From: Zeugodacus cucurbitae | Taxonomy: Eukaryota > Arthropoda > Insecta > Diptera > Tephritidae | Assembly: GCF_028554725.1 (NCBI RefSeq) | Contig: NC_071671.1 | Span: forward strand, 11,404,001 to 11,468,000 | DNA: 64,000 nucleotides | Direction of reading: 5' to 3' | Shown: piece after piece, positions 13,006 to 24,330 of the stretch | Layout of the letters: every line of letters begins with the position of its first letter | Numbering within the stretch: the first letter of the stretch is position 1 | Notes under the pieces: generated by a model | Databases searched by the model: none | Told to the model about the DNA's origin: nothing | The model's input: the letters and a program-made list of their open reading frames with translations, nothing else | Translations under genes and position numbers: made by a program

Positions 13006-13880
13006 GTTCTTCACTCCTAGGAGCCTAAGACTCCCCCTACCAAATCTACAGCGACCCTATTCATTAATTGGACGAAGGAGTACAGTCTAGACCTAAACAT
13101 TTCAGTCGATGGTATTAGAATTCCGACGGTTAATAACCCCAAAATTTTGGGTGTTACATTGGATAGCCTGTACTCCTTTACTCTCCACACGACCGCGATT
13201 ATAACCAAGGTACAGAGCCGCAACAAAATCCTCACGTCGCTAGCCGGTATCACCTGGGGTAAATACAAAGAAAGGTTGTTGGCAACTTACCAGGCAATCG
13301 GCTGGTCCTAAACTACGCAGCCCCAATATGGTCGCCTGGATGCAGTAGGACGCAGATGGGGAAGATAACGCAGAAATCGTCCCTGCAGTTACCTACTGGA
13401 AGCCGAACTGCCTCCCAGAGCTATCATGAGTACCTTCTTGAAATGCGTCGACGACCTAAAAGACTATACCGACAGGACTTCGGATGCGATTAACAATAGA
13501 CAAGCACTGAACACCATTCACAGAGGAGCTAATAACACCTTCATTGACTCTCTCCCCGTGAATGGCGTACTTGGAGAAACAACACTTCGCCTCGCGAAAC
13601 AAGTGAGACCCTTGCGCAACTTCGTTCTGGATACTGTAGCAGACTAAACTCCTACCTATCCAGGCTAGACCCTGGCATACTCAACATATGTCCTACATGC
13701 AAAGAGTCCCCAAATGACACTAACCACCTCTTTGCATCCTACTCATCTAACACCACTTTCCCTTTGGTCCGACCCTATCGAAACAGCTCGTTTCCTGGAC
13801 CTCCCGTTAGATGACTTCGAAGACAATTAGGCTAGGCTTGTCGTTTCAGGTAGGTCTGAGTAACCACTACAACAACAACA
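13006..13880 (+). mobile_element. Jockey-clade LINE fragment (RT C-terminal part and 3' end)
   Basis: Plus-strand translation, broken by stops and frameshifts, reads NPKILGVTLDSLYSFT at 13135-13182, the post-catalytic block of Jockey-type reverse transcriptases. It is followed by KVQSRNKILTSLAG, an NYAAPIWSPGCS block, SLPVNGVLGET (about 13550), and a C-terminal knuckle with CPTC and NHLF (about 13690-13735). It ends in a short ACA/CAA tail at 13869-13880. The 5' part, including the RT active site and endonuclease, is missing. It sits about 145 bases before the OSCP1 acceptor site. Confidence 0.85.
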
Positions 13881-14007
13881 TGAAGGTTTTATGGTTTAAT
13901 GAAAAATCTTTTACAATTGGTCTTCTCAAATATAATAAACATTGATATATTTTCGAATATATAGAATCAACTATCATTGTAATCATAATTAATTACAAAA
14001 TTTAATT

Positions 14008-14026
14008 TCCACTACCCTCTTTGCAG
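14008..14026 (+). promoter_or_regulatory. Splice acceptor of the OSCP1 terminal exon
   Basis: The pyrimidine-rich tract TCCACTACCCTCTTTGCAG directly precedes the conserved reading frame. No in-frame stop lies between it and the conserved blocks, and the family alignment begins immediately after it. Confidence 0.75.
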
Positions 14027-15018
14027 TTATTCACGATGTTACCGTTGTCTTACTCGAGCCGAAGTTCATCGATTCCCTCATAGTTGGTTCGACGCACAAC
14101 AATTCACAGTTACTTACCGTAGATCATTGTAAATACATGCTGAATGACATTGCGACCTCATCAATCATGCGTCTGGACAAAAGCTCCATGGATAAATTAT
14201 GGAATCTTATGACAATGATCTACAAATGGCAACTTTACATCTCGAAAAATCCACAAGATCTACTCGATATAACTTTCAGACACTTGGACGCGATCAGTCG
14301 GCTGCGACCCGATGCACAACGCACTATGCTTGTTGACTTCACCAAGAATGTGCTGCTCGATTTCTGGAATGTACTAAGTGATGACGGTCAATGGGGCGTC
14401 TATCAAACGAACAAAGCATGGCTACAGTGTTTCAATACGAAAATATCATTACTCATACGCCTCGGTTTCCAGAGTTTAGATGGCACTTTCGTGCGTGCCG
14501 TAGAGGCAAGCTATTACAAGGAGTTCGTCGAAAGCGTCGGTGAGAATGTGTATGTGAAGAGTGTGGAGAATGCGGAAACGCTGCGAAAAGAGACGACGAG
14601 ACAAAATGTCGATCCGCTGGCGGAGCTGCTGAATTTGCCACAAAACGATAATGAAGACCTGCAACCTATTGATGCGCATAGTTTTCAGAAACAATTCGAA
14701 CAGAATTTGCAACAATGCAATATTTTATTTTTCGATTTGGACGTGAATGAAGCGACGACCACAAATAGCGGCGGCGTTGAGCGCAAACACGCGCCGGATA
14801 CAGTTGAGAAAGACTTTGCAAGTGATAGTGATTTTGTTGGTGCTATTGGCAGCAGTGAGATATTGCCCGATTCCTCATCGATGTTGGCGCCAAAGCGACG
14901 CGCGCAAGGCGAATTCGTGCAATTGCCGGCGGTGTATAATCGCAATGCGGACGGTGGACGTGCCGGCGCTTTGGGACTCAATCGTGATTTGCTCGATTTA
15001 TATAGTCAAATACTGTAG
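14027..15018 (+). CDS. OSCP1: OSCP1 family protein, terminal exon (5' exons not found)
   Basis: Terminal coding exon of an organic solute carrier partner 1 (OSCP1/NOR1) family gene. The family is conserved in animals and linked to cilia and organic solute handling, but its biochemistry is not settled. A pyrimidine-rich acceptor ending TTTGCAG (14020-14026) precedes an open frame from 14029. The two bases 14027-14028 complete a split codon. The frame runs 329 residues to a TAG at 15016-15018. Recognition rests on the block SIMRLDKSSMDKLWNLMTM and on EPKFIDSLI before it, which match the vertebrate family in order and spacing. Homology continues upstream of the first ATG (14137), so that ATG is not the true start. 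The usual N-terminal 40-50 residues (LNLGGEML region) must lie in earlier exons, which I could not find. The tail ends LLDLYSQIL. It converges on the SMYD4 gene. Confidence 0.85.
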
Positions 15019-15500
15019 GTGAACAAAGTGTGGCAAGTGCAACAATGGTTTCAGCAAATACTTACAAAAAAACATACATACATACATATGCATGTATGTG
15101 TGTTTGTGTGTGAGTAAAAACAAAAACAAGCGTCTATTATGCGCTGTTAGTTTCATCTATTAAAATAAATTTTATTTTATTTTTCGTTTTCATTTTGGGT
15201 TTGCTTTGTGAAGTTAGTGTTGTTGCTCTTTTCTTTACTTAATATTCGTTTTGTTTTTGTTTTCTTTTTTGTTTGTTTTGTTTTGTTTTTATAACTCTTT
15301 AACTGCTTTAACATACAATAAAATGCTTTAGAATAAATTAGAAATTACATGGTTTGTTAAAAACAAAGAAAATTAAAAAAAATGAAAACAAAATTGAAGA
15401 AAGCACAATGTGTTGTGCACTAAATGTATTGAAAATATTTAAGCATAATAAAAACTAGAAATTATATAGATTTAAAAATAAAGTGTTTTCATTTATACAC
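15019..15500 (+). terminator. OSCP1 3' UTR with candidate poly(A) signals
   Basis: AATAAA hexamers on the plus strand lie at 15164-15169, 15317-15322, 15332-15337 and 15477-15482. Which one is used cannot be told from sequence. A CATACATACATACATATG repeat lies near 15074. Confidence 0.5.
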
Positions 15501-16837
15501 GAATTGTTTAGAAATCGTTAAGAAACCTTTTGTGTGTATTTTCAGTCATTTTACCATTACTTGCATGAAATTAATATTACAATTTGTTTCGAGTTGTGAG
15601 AAATATGTAACACTTATACGGTATAGAAAATTGCCTGTATTGTCTATTGCCTACAAACGCGCGTAAATAATTCAAAAATATTCTTGTTGAGTTTGTAAGC
15701 TAGGTTAATATCAGTTTTCGGCTTAAATACTATGCTAATAAAATTGTTCATAGAAGAAAAACCGTTAAATTTCCACATTTTCTACAATTCAAAAAGTATA
15801 AATATTACGTGCAAAACGCGTATATTGCAATTAAATACTTTTTACATAGTTTACGAAAGTCATTCAAATCTCTTTTTTTATATCAAATAAACAATTTTTT
15901 TTTTAATTTTTGTATACATACTTTATATGTAGGTCAACAATCACTCGCGTATTGCAAAAAATAATGTTACTAAATCAAATAAACACGTCTCTATTTTAAT
16001 AATTGCAAATTATTTTTTTTCTTACACTTTCACTTGTTTCACTGCACGGAAAATATACACAAAAAGCTTTTTCGTTAGTTGTAGTTCAGCAGCAGATGCA
16101 CGTTTGTAATTAAGCCTAAATGAATTTGTTTTATGTATATGTATGTTAATATTATAAAACATTTGTTGTGTTTGTTGGCGTTAAATTGCAAAATGCCGCA
16201 AAAACGAATACACTTTCCTTTTTGTTTTGTTTTAGTTTTTTTTTTTAATTTCATATACCTACATACCACTGCACACAAATATTTTTGTTTTTGTTTATAC
16301 ACAAATGTATGAAAGTGAAAAGTTGTAACAATTATTTCTTTGCAATTGGATATGGTTTTTATGCGCGCACTTCCGTGTGGCCACACCAAAAAGGTGTTAA
16401 AATCGCCGCTGCCACACTAATGCTTCCCAGAGTGTCGGTTGTTGTTATGCAATAATGCCATTGAATGTGCAACACTTTGAGCTCCAAATAAATTGCTTTG
16501 TTTTTCCATTAATACTCGTCACGTACTAGTACGAAAAAACTATAACACTACAAAAACCGATTGTTTAGCCGAAAATCATAATCACCACAACGATTTCATC
16601 ATTTATGGCAACATTTAAACGTCGATTTATATTAAATATATGCAAACGCATCCTTATGTGTGTGTGCATGTGTGATTGTTGATGTTATGTTCGAAGATGT
16701 ATAATGCAATTGAAAAATAAAAAAAAAATTAAAATTAAAATAAAAACAAAACAAAATTTGACTTTTTCGCAAGCGTACACATGTTGCGTGCTTGTGGCTA
16801 GATGTGTGTTTGTGTGATACTGGTGGCTTGAGACCGT
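15501..16837. other. Convergent intergenic / 3' UTR region
   Basis: Very AT-rich with long T and A runs between the two converging genes. It presumably includes the SMYD4 3' UTR, but no minus-strand AATAAA stands out close to the stop. The minus-strand open frame at 16075-16389 is low-complexity and is not called. Confidence 0.45.
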
Positions 16838-18683
16838 TTACATTTTAGCCTTTAACGGCACTGCATCGACGAGTATATGCAATGCCATTTTTAAGCATTC
16901 CTCTGCAGAGCTGATTTGGGCGCAGGGATAATCGTTCGCATGTTTCGTCAGGAATTCACAATATTTACGGTATTTATCCAATGCGAAGTCGTAGTCATAA
17001 CGTATCAGACTGTCATTGTCCGTCTCGTCATTCACATAGGGCACGAACATTTTCGGTTGCAGATTCCCATAGCTGGGGTAGTCGTTTACGCAGGCTTCGC
17101 ATTTGCAGGTGAAACGATATTGCATGGAGAGTCTTTGTATACGCTGCGTTCTTGGTGAAACGGCAAAATGTGCACTACACAAAAGCGTTCAAAAAAATAT
17201 ATTTAATACAAATAGTTTTAATAAAATTAAATGCATACTCACCCATAAGTGTCATACAGCACTCCGCCGGCAGGTATTGGACGGAAGACAAATAGATATG
17301 CCTTTGTGCCCTGGTACACGCGTAGTGTATTCGGTGCACACGAATGATTAAGCAGAGACAGGAAGGCAAAAGCACCCGATGAATGTGTTGTATCATCCTT
17401 TGTCTCATTCACTTGCTCTACCAAGTCGATACCGTGCATGTTGGATGGTGATGTCTGTAGATGTCTGAATAGCAGTTCAGTGAAAAAGTTTTCGCCCTCT
17501 TCACCACCTAGGTATTCTTTTAAAGGCGTATAGTCGATAACAAAATGCTTCAGTACAGCGCACACCACTGAGCGCTGAAATAGATCCGATACGGAACGTA
17601 AATGTTGATTCGTCACTAGTCCATGTATGGCGCGATAGTGTTCACGTGGTGTGAAATTCGTAAAGTCCAAATCGAATGCAGACTTATTTTGATTATCCGG
17701 ATCCTCACAGAACGCCATCAACTCTTCAATGGTGGGAAAGATTTCAATTGCAGACAAGCACACGCGCAACGCGATGCAATGAATTTTGTTGAACATATTA
17801 TGTAGTAGATCGATGATGGGGCATTCGTATTTATGAAAAGTTGCAACAGCACGATCGCGACATTTCTCCGAACAGAACATGACCGAGCAACAGCTCTCAC
17901 AGGGTATAAGTGATAAGTAGTTTTCCACTTTGCAGGTGGCACAACGTATGTACCGCATCGGTGGCAAGAGTGTTGAACAAAATGGTTCTTCTGTGGCGAC
18001 AAGGTCACCTACGACCAGATCACGTTTCGTGGTGATAAAACGTCCCTCATCTTCGGTATATTGCATTTCGAGACAATCCGCAATGATGGGTACTTTACGG
18101 TGTGGTTCAAAAGACATCTGAAATTCGTAGGGCTGAACATCGGGTGCTTGCTTTGCCAGTAATTGGCGACAGTCATTTTCGCGTTTATCGAGTTTATGCA
18201 TTAAACGTTCTGGATAATTAGCTTTACGTGCTAGTTCAATATTAACTAGACACTCACGAAAACGTTTCCATTCAAAAAGCACCGCAGAACGATTAGCGTA
18301 TCCGATAGAGAGATTCTCTGAACCCGGCTCAGAATAGCAAATACTTTTATTGTATAGCTCCAACGCCTAAAAAATGGGTTTATTAATATTTAAGCTAAAT
18401 ATAAATAATGATTTCTTACTTGAAAATATTTGCGATTTTTCAGCGAAAACTGCTCGTTGCCCAGCATACGAAATTCGGAACTCTTTTTGTCGCATTTCTC
18501 CTCGCGCAGTTTGTTATTTAACACTATTTTGTCAATATATTTAAAATCGATCAGTACATGTTCAACAAAGTTAACTTTAGAATAGTTTTCTTTCAGCTCA
18601 TTAAATTTCCCCGATATAATGCTAATGAGCTTCCAATCATTCAGCTTCTTGACAAGATCGTCACTAACATCATAGACATCCAT
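16838..18683 (-). CDS. Smyd4: SMYD4-family SET and MYND domain protein, three exons
   Basis: Putative protein-lysine methyltransferase of the SMYD4 family. Coding exons on the minus strand are 18683-18420, 18366-17243 and 17174-16838, giving 574 residues. Both introns are GT-AG: 53 bases with donor CAA|GTAAGA, and 68 bases with donor TGG|GTGAGT and acceptor TGTAG. A TPR-type region spans about 65-140. The split SET domain starts near 193 (DEGRFITTKRDLVVGD). The MYND finger has Cys230, 233, 244, 247, 253, 257, His266 and Cys270. The SET core has NHSCAPN at 428-434 and DTYG at 460-463, and the post-SET cysteines are 486, 488 and 491. All key motifs are present and no frame is broken, so the gene looks intact. 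The N-terminal TPR region points to SMYD4 rather than SMYD1-3. Flies have several SMYD4 paralogues, and which one this is cannot be decided here. The start ATG at 18683 is the first in frame. Expected in the nucleus or cytoplasm, as no signal peptide is seen. Confidence 0.92.
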
Positions 18684-20010
18684 GTTTGCAACAATTGTGG
18701 TGTCAGCTTGGACTGGCAGTTGGTGGTGTAGTTACGGTTAGTTAGCGTTTGCAACAAACAATAAAACTATTGATATATTAGCGATATTTTATAAAGTAAT
18801 ATTGTACGGCAGCCGTATAACGTTAAATCGCGTAATCCAAATGTAACTTTCAATACTTATATACGTCCGTACTGCAGGTAGCCGCAAGTGCATGCCGTTC
18901 TTTCACCAGCAATTTGTGCGAGAATTTTCTGCTCCCGTTTGACAGCTGCTCGTGGTTGGGGCTCTTATGGCACAGCAGCCGCATGCAAAGTCGGCACACT
19001 GCATGCAATACACTACTCTCTTTTAGCTCACAGCACTCAGGGGCCGTCGTGCACCGCCTGTTTTTCAATATCGTTTTATTGGCGAAATCTTGAAGTTGGT
19101 CAACTAGTTTTCACTTGTGTATGAAATTTAAGCCGGCACTTATCAATTTCATAAAAACAATATGAATAGTTTAACCAAAAAAACTTTATTAAATGTATCA
19201 CAAAAATATATTCGAAGATTTCATCTTCTTTTCCTCGAGCTGTCACAAATGTCAATACGTAACGAGAATGTGTGCGTGCGGCTCTCGTGGTTTGCTCGTG
19301 GTATGTGCCGTAGTGCTACCATATTTATGAGCGTATAAAGAATATATTTTTTGCTAAATTAAAATCTTTATTGATATTTAAAGCGCATAAGAGTTAGAAT
19401 TTTCATTATATTTTAATTTGCATTTTGTTTTTCTAATAAGTTAATGTTAATAGTGGCATGTGCATTAAAAGAAAATTTAAAAATATATTATTAATAGTTT
19501 CAGCTGGCTCCATCAACAAAAGCAACAGTGCGGTTATTTTACGAGTCTCGAAACGGTGTTGTGTTTTTAGGTTAGTTTGCCGGCAAATTGACAATGGTTT
19601 CTTGGGTGAACATATAATTTCACTAAAACTTATAGAAAATCTCTATTTTGAAAGATAATTATAAATAGCGAACCAAGTTATAAAACCAATAAATTTATAA
19701 CCTAAATTGTAATAAAATATTGAAATAAAAAAAATTAATTTAGTCAAGTTCTGACAGCCTTCAGATTTTAGTTTCCTTTCACCCTGTTTCAGCTTACACT
19801 TTTACCGCTAGATGGCGAAAAACCAGCAGTCTTAACTAATCGAACTGCAGTTATAACTGAAAGAAATAGAATATTAAGCCCGCGCATTCAGACGGAATAT
19901 AATATTATATAAGAAGTGGTATATTAAGGGAGTGACTAATATTTATCACCTCACGGTTATTTGTAAATTCTAAATATGTATATATATATTAATATTACCA
20001 GCATGACGAT
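18684..20010. other. Region upstream of SMYD4, no gene recognised
   Basis: This should contain the SMYD4 promoter and 5' UTR (minus strand). I saw no clear TATA box at a usual distance. A GC-richer block at 18880-19060, with GCTCGTGG also at 19286-19301, may be regulatory or transcribed, but no frame is supported. Confidence 0.4.
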
Positions 20011-20290
20011 ATCATTTAAATTACAGAAACGAGTCTGTCAATCCTTCTGTCTGTTTAAGCTATAGTTTGAGTAAGAACGGAGATATCCTGATGAAACTCG
20101 GTACACATTTTCTTTGGTACTCTGAGGAGGTTGCCCTAAAAAATTCCGTTAACCGAAAATTTTTAAACTCCTAAGCTTGAGTTTAAAAACTCAATTTTGG
20201 ATCAGAGGATCTCAGTGGAAAGTAGGTGAATTTACAGTTATCAAAAAATAAAAGGGATAATTTTTAAAAACTTAGATTGGAATATATTAT
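20011..20290 (+). repeat. mini-me-like repeat fragment
   Basis: Shares AGATATCCTGATGAAACTCGGTAC-type and GTTAACCGAAAA blocks with the copies at 9010 and 26930, preceded by a degenerate CTGTC-rich segment. It is an internal fragment. Confidence 0.6.
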
Positions 20291-20344
20291 TTGGTATTCT
20301 TGGACGGGCACTGTTGAGTTCTTTGGTAAAATTATTAATAAACA

Positions 20345-20705
20345 TCACGGTTCAAAAGTTCTTAGGTTAGGCTCAAAGGCAGATCCACGCGACAGGTGTC
20401 ACGATGGATCCCACTTTGACTGCCGAAGGTATCGGTCCATGTTATGCCAGAAGACTCCTAAATCTGGATTACAAAGAAGACCCTTCCGGCAAGTTCGCTT
20501 AGTAGCCAAAAGTATAGCTGCCGAGATGTTCCAACCTCAGTCTTGCGAACGCTGGACAATGTAAGAGGAAATGACTTGGGGTTCCTACGTCGGCTTCTTC
20601 AATATAGCTATGGCAGTTTGCTTCCGGCAGTATTCCAAGCTTCATCGCAAGAATGCGCATTCCGCAGTAGCCAGTGAGTACTCCCACTATTGCGGCAAGG
20701 TGAAC
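20345..20705 (-). mobile_element. R1/Jockey-type LINE 3' fragment
   Basis: Minus-strand translation at 20687-20499 contains GVLTGYCGMRILAMKLGIL followed by HFLLHCPAFARLRLEHLG. This is the C-terminal zinc-knuckle segment that follows RNase H in R1/Jockey-type LINE polyproteins. The element is 5'-truncated and continues to its untranslated 3' end near 20345. A related piece lies at 27055-27300. Confidence 0.75.
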
Positions 20706-20894
20706 CCTTTAGAGTGCACGTAGTTCTGCCGATCTCTTACGTTCTACTTTAGGCCAAAATGATCTCGCAAAACACTACTTAATTAGCTTTGAGTGGATAC
20801 TCACCTTCATGAAGGAGGCTACACTTCGGAGTAATTCATCACCCGCTATTTTGGTGTCTGCACCTGTGCTTGAAAAACACTACAGATTTCAGGT
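20706..20894. other. Short spacer between LINE fragments
   Basis: Nothing recognised. Confidence 0.35.
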
Positions 20895-21213
20895 AACGCA
20901 TCGAACACTTTCAAAGCTGGAGTGTTTTCGTCCATTCGCTGGACTATAATATATCAATGTTGTCGTATAACTCACTCGTACAGCTCATCGTTCCATCGTC
21001 TGCGATATTCGCCGTTGCCAATGTTCTGAGGACCATAAATCTTGCGTCTGATTTTCCTCTCGAAAACTCCTAGTGTCGTCTCATTGGATATTGACATCGT
21101 TCAAGCTTCTGAACCATAAAGTAGGACGGGAATGATAAGCAACTTGTAGAGTTAGATTTTGGTTCGTCGAGAGAGGACTTTACTTTTTAATTGCCTGCTC
21201 AGTCCAAAGGAAA
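20895..21213 (-). mobile_element. RTE-like LINE fragment, copy H
   Basis: Minus-strand match to the C-terminal part of the RTE-like LINE. From 21213 down it carries the KSKVLSRRTK-equivalent block, the YKSLIIPVL block, the ERK/IYGP block and the NGEYRRRWN block. Small deletions and frameshifts break it, and both ends of the element are missing. Confidence 0.8.
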
Positions 21214-21239
21214 GGGTCTGTTTCCTAGGAAAACCAGCG

Positions 21240-22190
21240 CTATGAAAACTATAATACTTTAACAAAGGCTCTAGAGGTTATACTAGATATGCAGTCATTA
21301 CACATTCAAGTGAAATATGATGTAGCTTTCACAGCTAGTCAGCTAAAATGGTCTACATTTTGTCCCAGAACACGGACTATATCGATAGTACCAATGGCGT
21401 GTATGCACCGATGGATCGAAAGGTGAAATATGTACTGGAGCAGGCTTCGTATTTCATGCATTCGGTATTTCATGCCGTTGGACGAACAGTATGCACCAAG
21501 AAGGCTTCCACCAATAGCCAAACTGTAATTGGCGCTATCCACTTCTCCAACACGAAGCCTCTCTGCGTTAGATTATGTAAAGAGTCGATCAATAGACAGG
21601 GGTAAACTCGGTTAATATTATTTGTTTATCCGGTCATATAGGTATAGAAGGAAGGAAAAGGCACATGAGTTGGCCACAACAGCCGGTTCTACGTTACCGG
21701 CGTTGACCCGCTCAAGGGCTGCCCTTTCGACTATCTAACCCTGTTAGGATTGGTAAGTACTAAGTTATGAGTTGGCCTCGTTGGGAACGCAGCTCCTTAA
21801 GCTGCCCTAGACCTTTCATTACGCTCAAATTCTGCCTAAGGAAATGATTGCTAGAGGAACAGCTCAGGTCATGAAAGACTGTGGACAGACCAAAAAACTT
21901 TTAATTTTGAGTAAAAGAGGATTTCAAGGATAATCACGGGGCACCTACCTCTAAGAGGCCATCTGCAGAGATTTGATATAGTAGAATCGCGGAGAGAAAT
22001 TGGGCAGCTGGGATCGAAAAAATATAGAATTATCGTCAAATCGACCGTGTTTAGGTGACGCTTTTTAGGGTACTTCTGGGGAGCACGATAGGCTTAATGA
22101 TGACATAAGTGCGGTCGCTTACGGTCAGGCTCCTTCAACATTTGAAGGACCTAAATACTAATATAAGAACCTGGGTCCCGTAACCGGTTA
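21240..22190 (+). mobile_element. R1/Jockey-type LINE fragment with RNase H remnant
   Basis: The opening part (AACAAAGGCTCTAGAGGTTAT) matches 23949-24330 closely. The piece at 21420-21700 reads KPLCVRLCKESINRQ, then after frame breaks a degenerate IICLSGHIGIEG. The latter corresponds to the WVPGHxGIxGN signature of LINE RNase H. Degenerate C-terminal sequence continues to about 22190. Many stops make it non-functional. Confidence 0.7.
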
Positions 22191-22791
22191 ATATTTTCCA
22201 TAGTTTCAGTGTAGGTACATAAAAAGCAGGATACTGTAGCTTATCTTTGTTGATAACTTCCTCCTTTTTCCTCCTTTTCTTTTTCTGATTTTAGTCTTCC
22301 AACTCAGAGAGTATTAAGGGAAGACAACCGGGTTGTTACAGTTTTATTAAAATATGTTCAGCGTATAAAGTATGGAAGGTAACAGTATGACAGTTAAGAA
22401 AATATTCATAAAAGAATACACCGGTTGTTTTCCCGGACGCAACCTGAGAAAATTAACAATTTAACTTTTACAGCTAATGTTATTAAACACATTGGACTTT
22501 ATGGAAGTAAACTTTTTACTTACCTGCTGTAAATTGCGCGAAAATATTTCTTTTCATTTGAATTGTAACCTCATGTTTTACGAGAGATAAAAGTTGTTTT
22601 AAGTTTGTTCTTTGTAATTAGCTTTAATATGAATAGAAAATTATATGGATTGAGTTAGGTAAAATTAAAGTTCTGTAGCTGTTAGTTGGTTCAGTCAAGA
22701 AACTGAGGATATTTATGTAATCATTTTTATTTTCTTCCGACAACAGGAAAAATGCATTTTTGAATGAAACGGTTTATGATATCGGTTCTTA
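22191..22791. other. Intergenic, nothing recognised
   Basis: AT-rich; no gene or repeat seen. Confidence 0.4.
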
Positions 22792-23104
22792 TAGCCTTGT
22801 CGCACGGGAGTTAATTAAACAATTAACCGGCCCTGGCTCGATTAAAGCGCTGATTGATATCGATTTACCATACAAAATAAAAATTTAAATTTTCTACATT
22901 AATTTTTAATCGCAAACAAATCGAGTTGAAAATGAAATTCAACTCTGCGGCTTGTTGTCCACGCTGTAAATTTCGCTGTGGTTATTGATAAAATAGCAAT
23001 CAGCTGATGAACATCGTTAATCGAGAAGCCGGCTGTGAGAAAGCAAAAACTGTCACAATTAAAATCTTTATGTATTAAATTAATTTGGCTGTGTGAAAAG
23101 GCTA
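22792..23104. mobile_element. MITE, 313 bases, PIF/Harbinger-like ends
   Basis: The left end TAGCCTTGTCGCACGG and the right end, reading inward as TAGCCTTTTCACACAG, form terminal inverted repeats. They are flanked by TTA on both sides (22789-22791 and 23105-23107). A three-base TWA target duplication is typical of PIF/Harbinger elements. No coding capacity. Related copies are at 24856-24990 (half, inverted) and 35130-35468. Confidence 0.75.
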
Positions 23105-23894
23105 TTAGTTGATGTATCGGATGTTTACCAAAATCGTACACTAATTTGAAACAATCACCTTCGATAAGGCATAATAATTATGGAAACCTTTAAATTGTAG
23201 CGCAAGTGGCTCTAAATTTGATGGAAAATCATAAAGTTATCCCTCGACCTCAGCCCAGTCCTCACTTGTGTGAGTTTGATTTCGTCTTTAAGTAAGCCAT
23301 CAACTTCAGCTTTTAACCTCACATTCGTTGTGAGCAACATCCACATATCGCGCATGTGAAGCTCATAAAACTCCCATAAAAATAGCAATAAAATATTATA
23401 AAGCTTTAAAAAGTGTCTGCTGTTTGGGAGTTTCGATTAAGTACATGTATTAGGTTCAACCAGTTATACATATACGTATGTATATGTATATATAAAATAT
23501 TTATATCTTCTCTTATAAAAACCTCTTAGGAAACTTGATGATTTTAAATGTTAAGAGAGCTTCAGTTAGGAAAGGCAATGCTCAGTCAAAAAAAGTTTTA
23601 TATATTTCGTATAGTCAGTATCATTCACACTTTATTTTCGTTTAAAGACGAGCTTAAATTTAAATAAAAAAACTGTATGATAGGGATTTGGGTAAAATAG
23701 TCAAAAACTTTGAAAGCTCAAGCCATTAGAAGTGGTAGGATGTGGTTATCTGTGGTTCAAAAATTTAGATGAAGTCCCCTATATCAGCAACTACACGTTC
23801 AATTCTTAAACCATGTTTGACAAAAGCGGCATATTTCTCATATAGGGCAATATTAAATTCCATCAGATTAATTGTATATCTCTTTAATAGATTT
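23105..23894. other. Intergenic, nothing recognised
   Basis: AT-rich. A TATGTATATGTATATATA run lies near 23474. No gene seen. Confidence 0.4.
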
Positions 23895-24330
23895 GGTCAA
23901 ATATGCAACTCCTGCAGAAGGACCTCCAAGTGAGGATTTGCTATGAAAACTACTTTAACAAAGGCTCTAGAGGTTATCGATATCCGGTCATTACACATTC
24001 CATTGAAATATGATGCAGCTTCCACAGCTAGTCTGATAAAAGTATTGGAACATGGTATCATACTACAGTTTGTCACAGAACTCGAACTAAATATATCGAT
24101 AGTACCAATGGCGAAATCCAATAACCAAACGATAATTGATGATATCTGCTCTTCTAAAACGAAGTCTCACTGCGTTAGATTATGCAAAACCGCAATAAAT
24201 AGACAGGATTAAACTCGATTAATATCATCTGGGTACCCGGTCATAAAGGCATAGAAGGAAACTAAAAGGCGGATGAGTTGGAATTGAATTCCCAGCTGCC
24301 CTAGACCTTAGAAGTGGTATATTGGTTAAG
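23895..24330 (+). mobile_element. R1/Jockey-type LINE fragment, sister of the 21.2 kb copy
   Basis: Open from 23943 to 24212, with ALEVIDIRSLHIPLKYDAAS followed by an EHGIILQFVTELELN block. These match the region before RNase H in R1/Jockey-type LINEs. KTKSHCVRLCKTAINRQ follows, then a degenerate SGYPVIKA-type WVPGH signature. It ends near 24330 and lacks both ends of the element. Confidence 0.75.

Noticed and set aside
13017..13268. Minus-strand 83-codon frame
   Set aside because: Antisense shadow of the Jockey LINE on the plus strand.
14453..14981. Minus-strand frames overlapping the OSCP1 exon
   Set aside because: No family resemblance. The plus strand carries the conserved protein.
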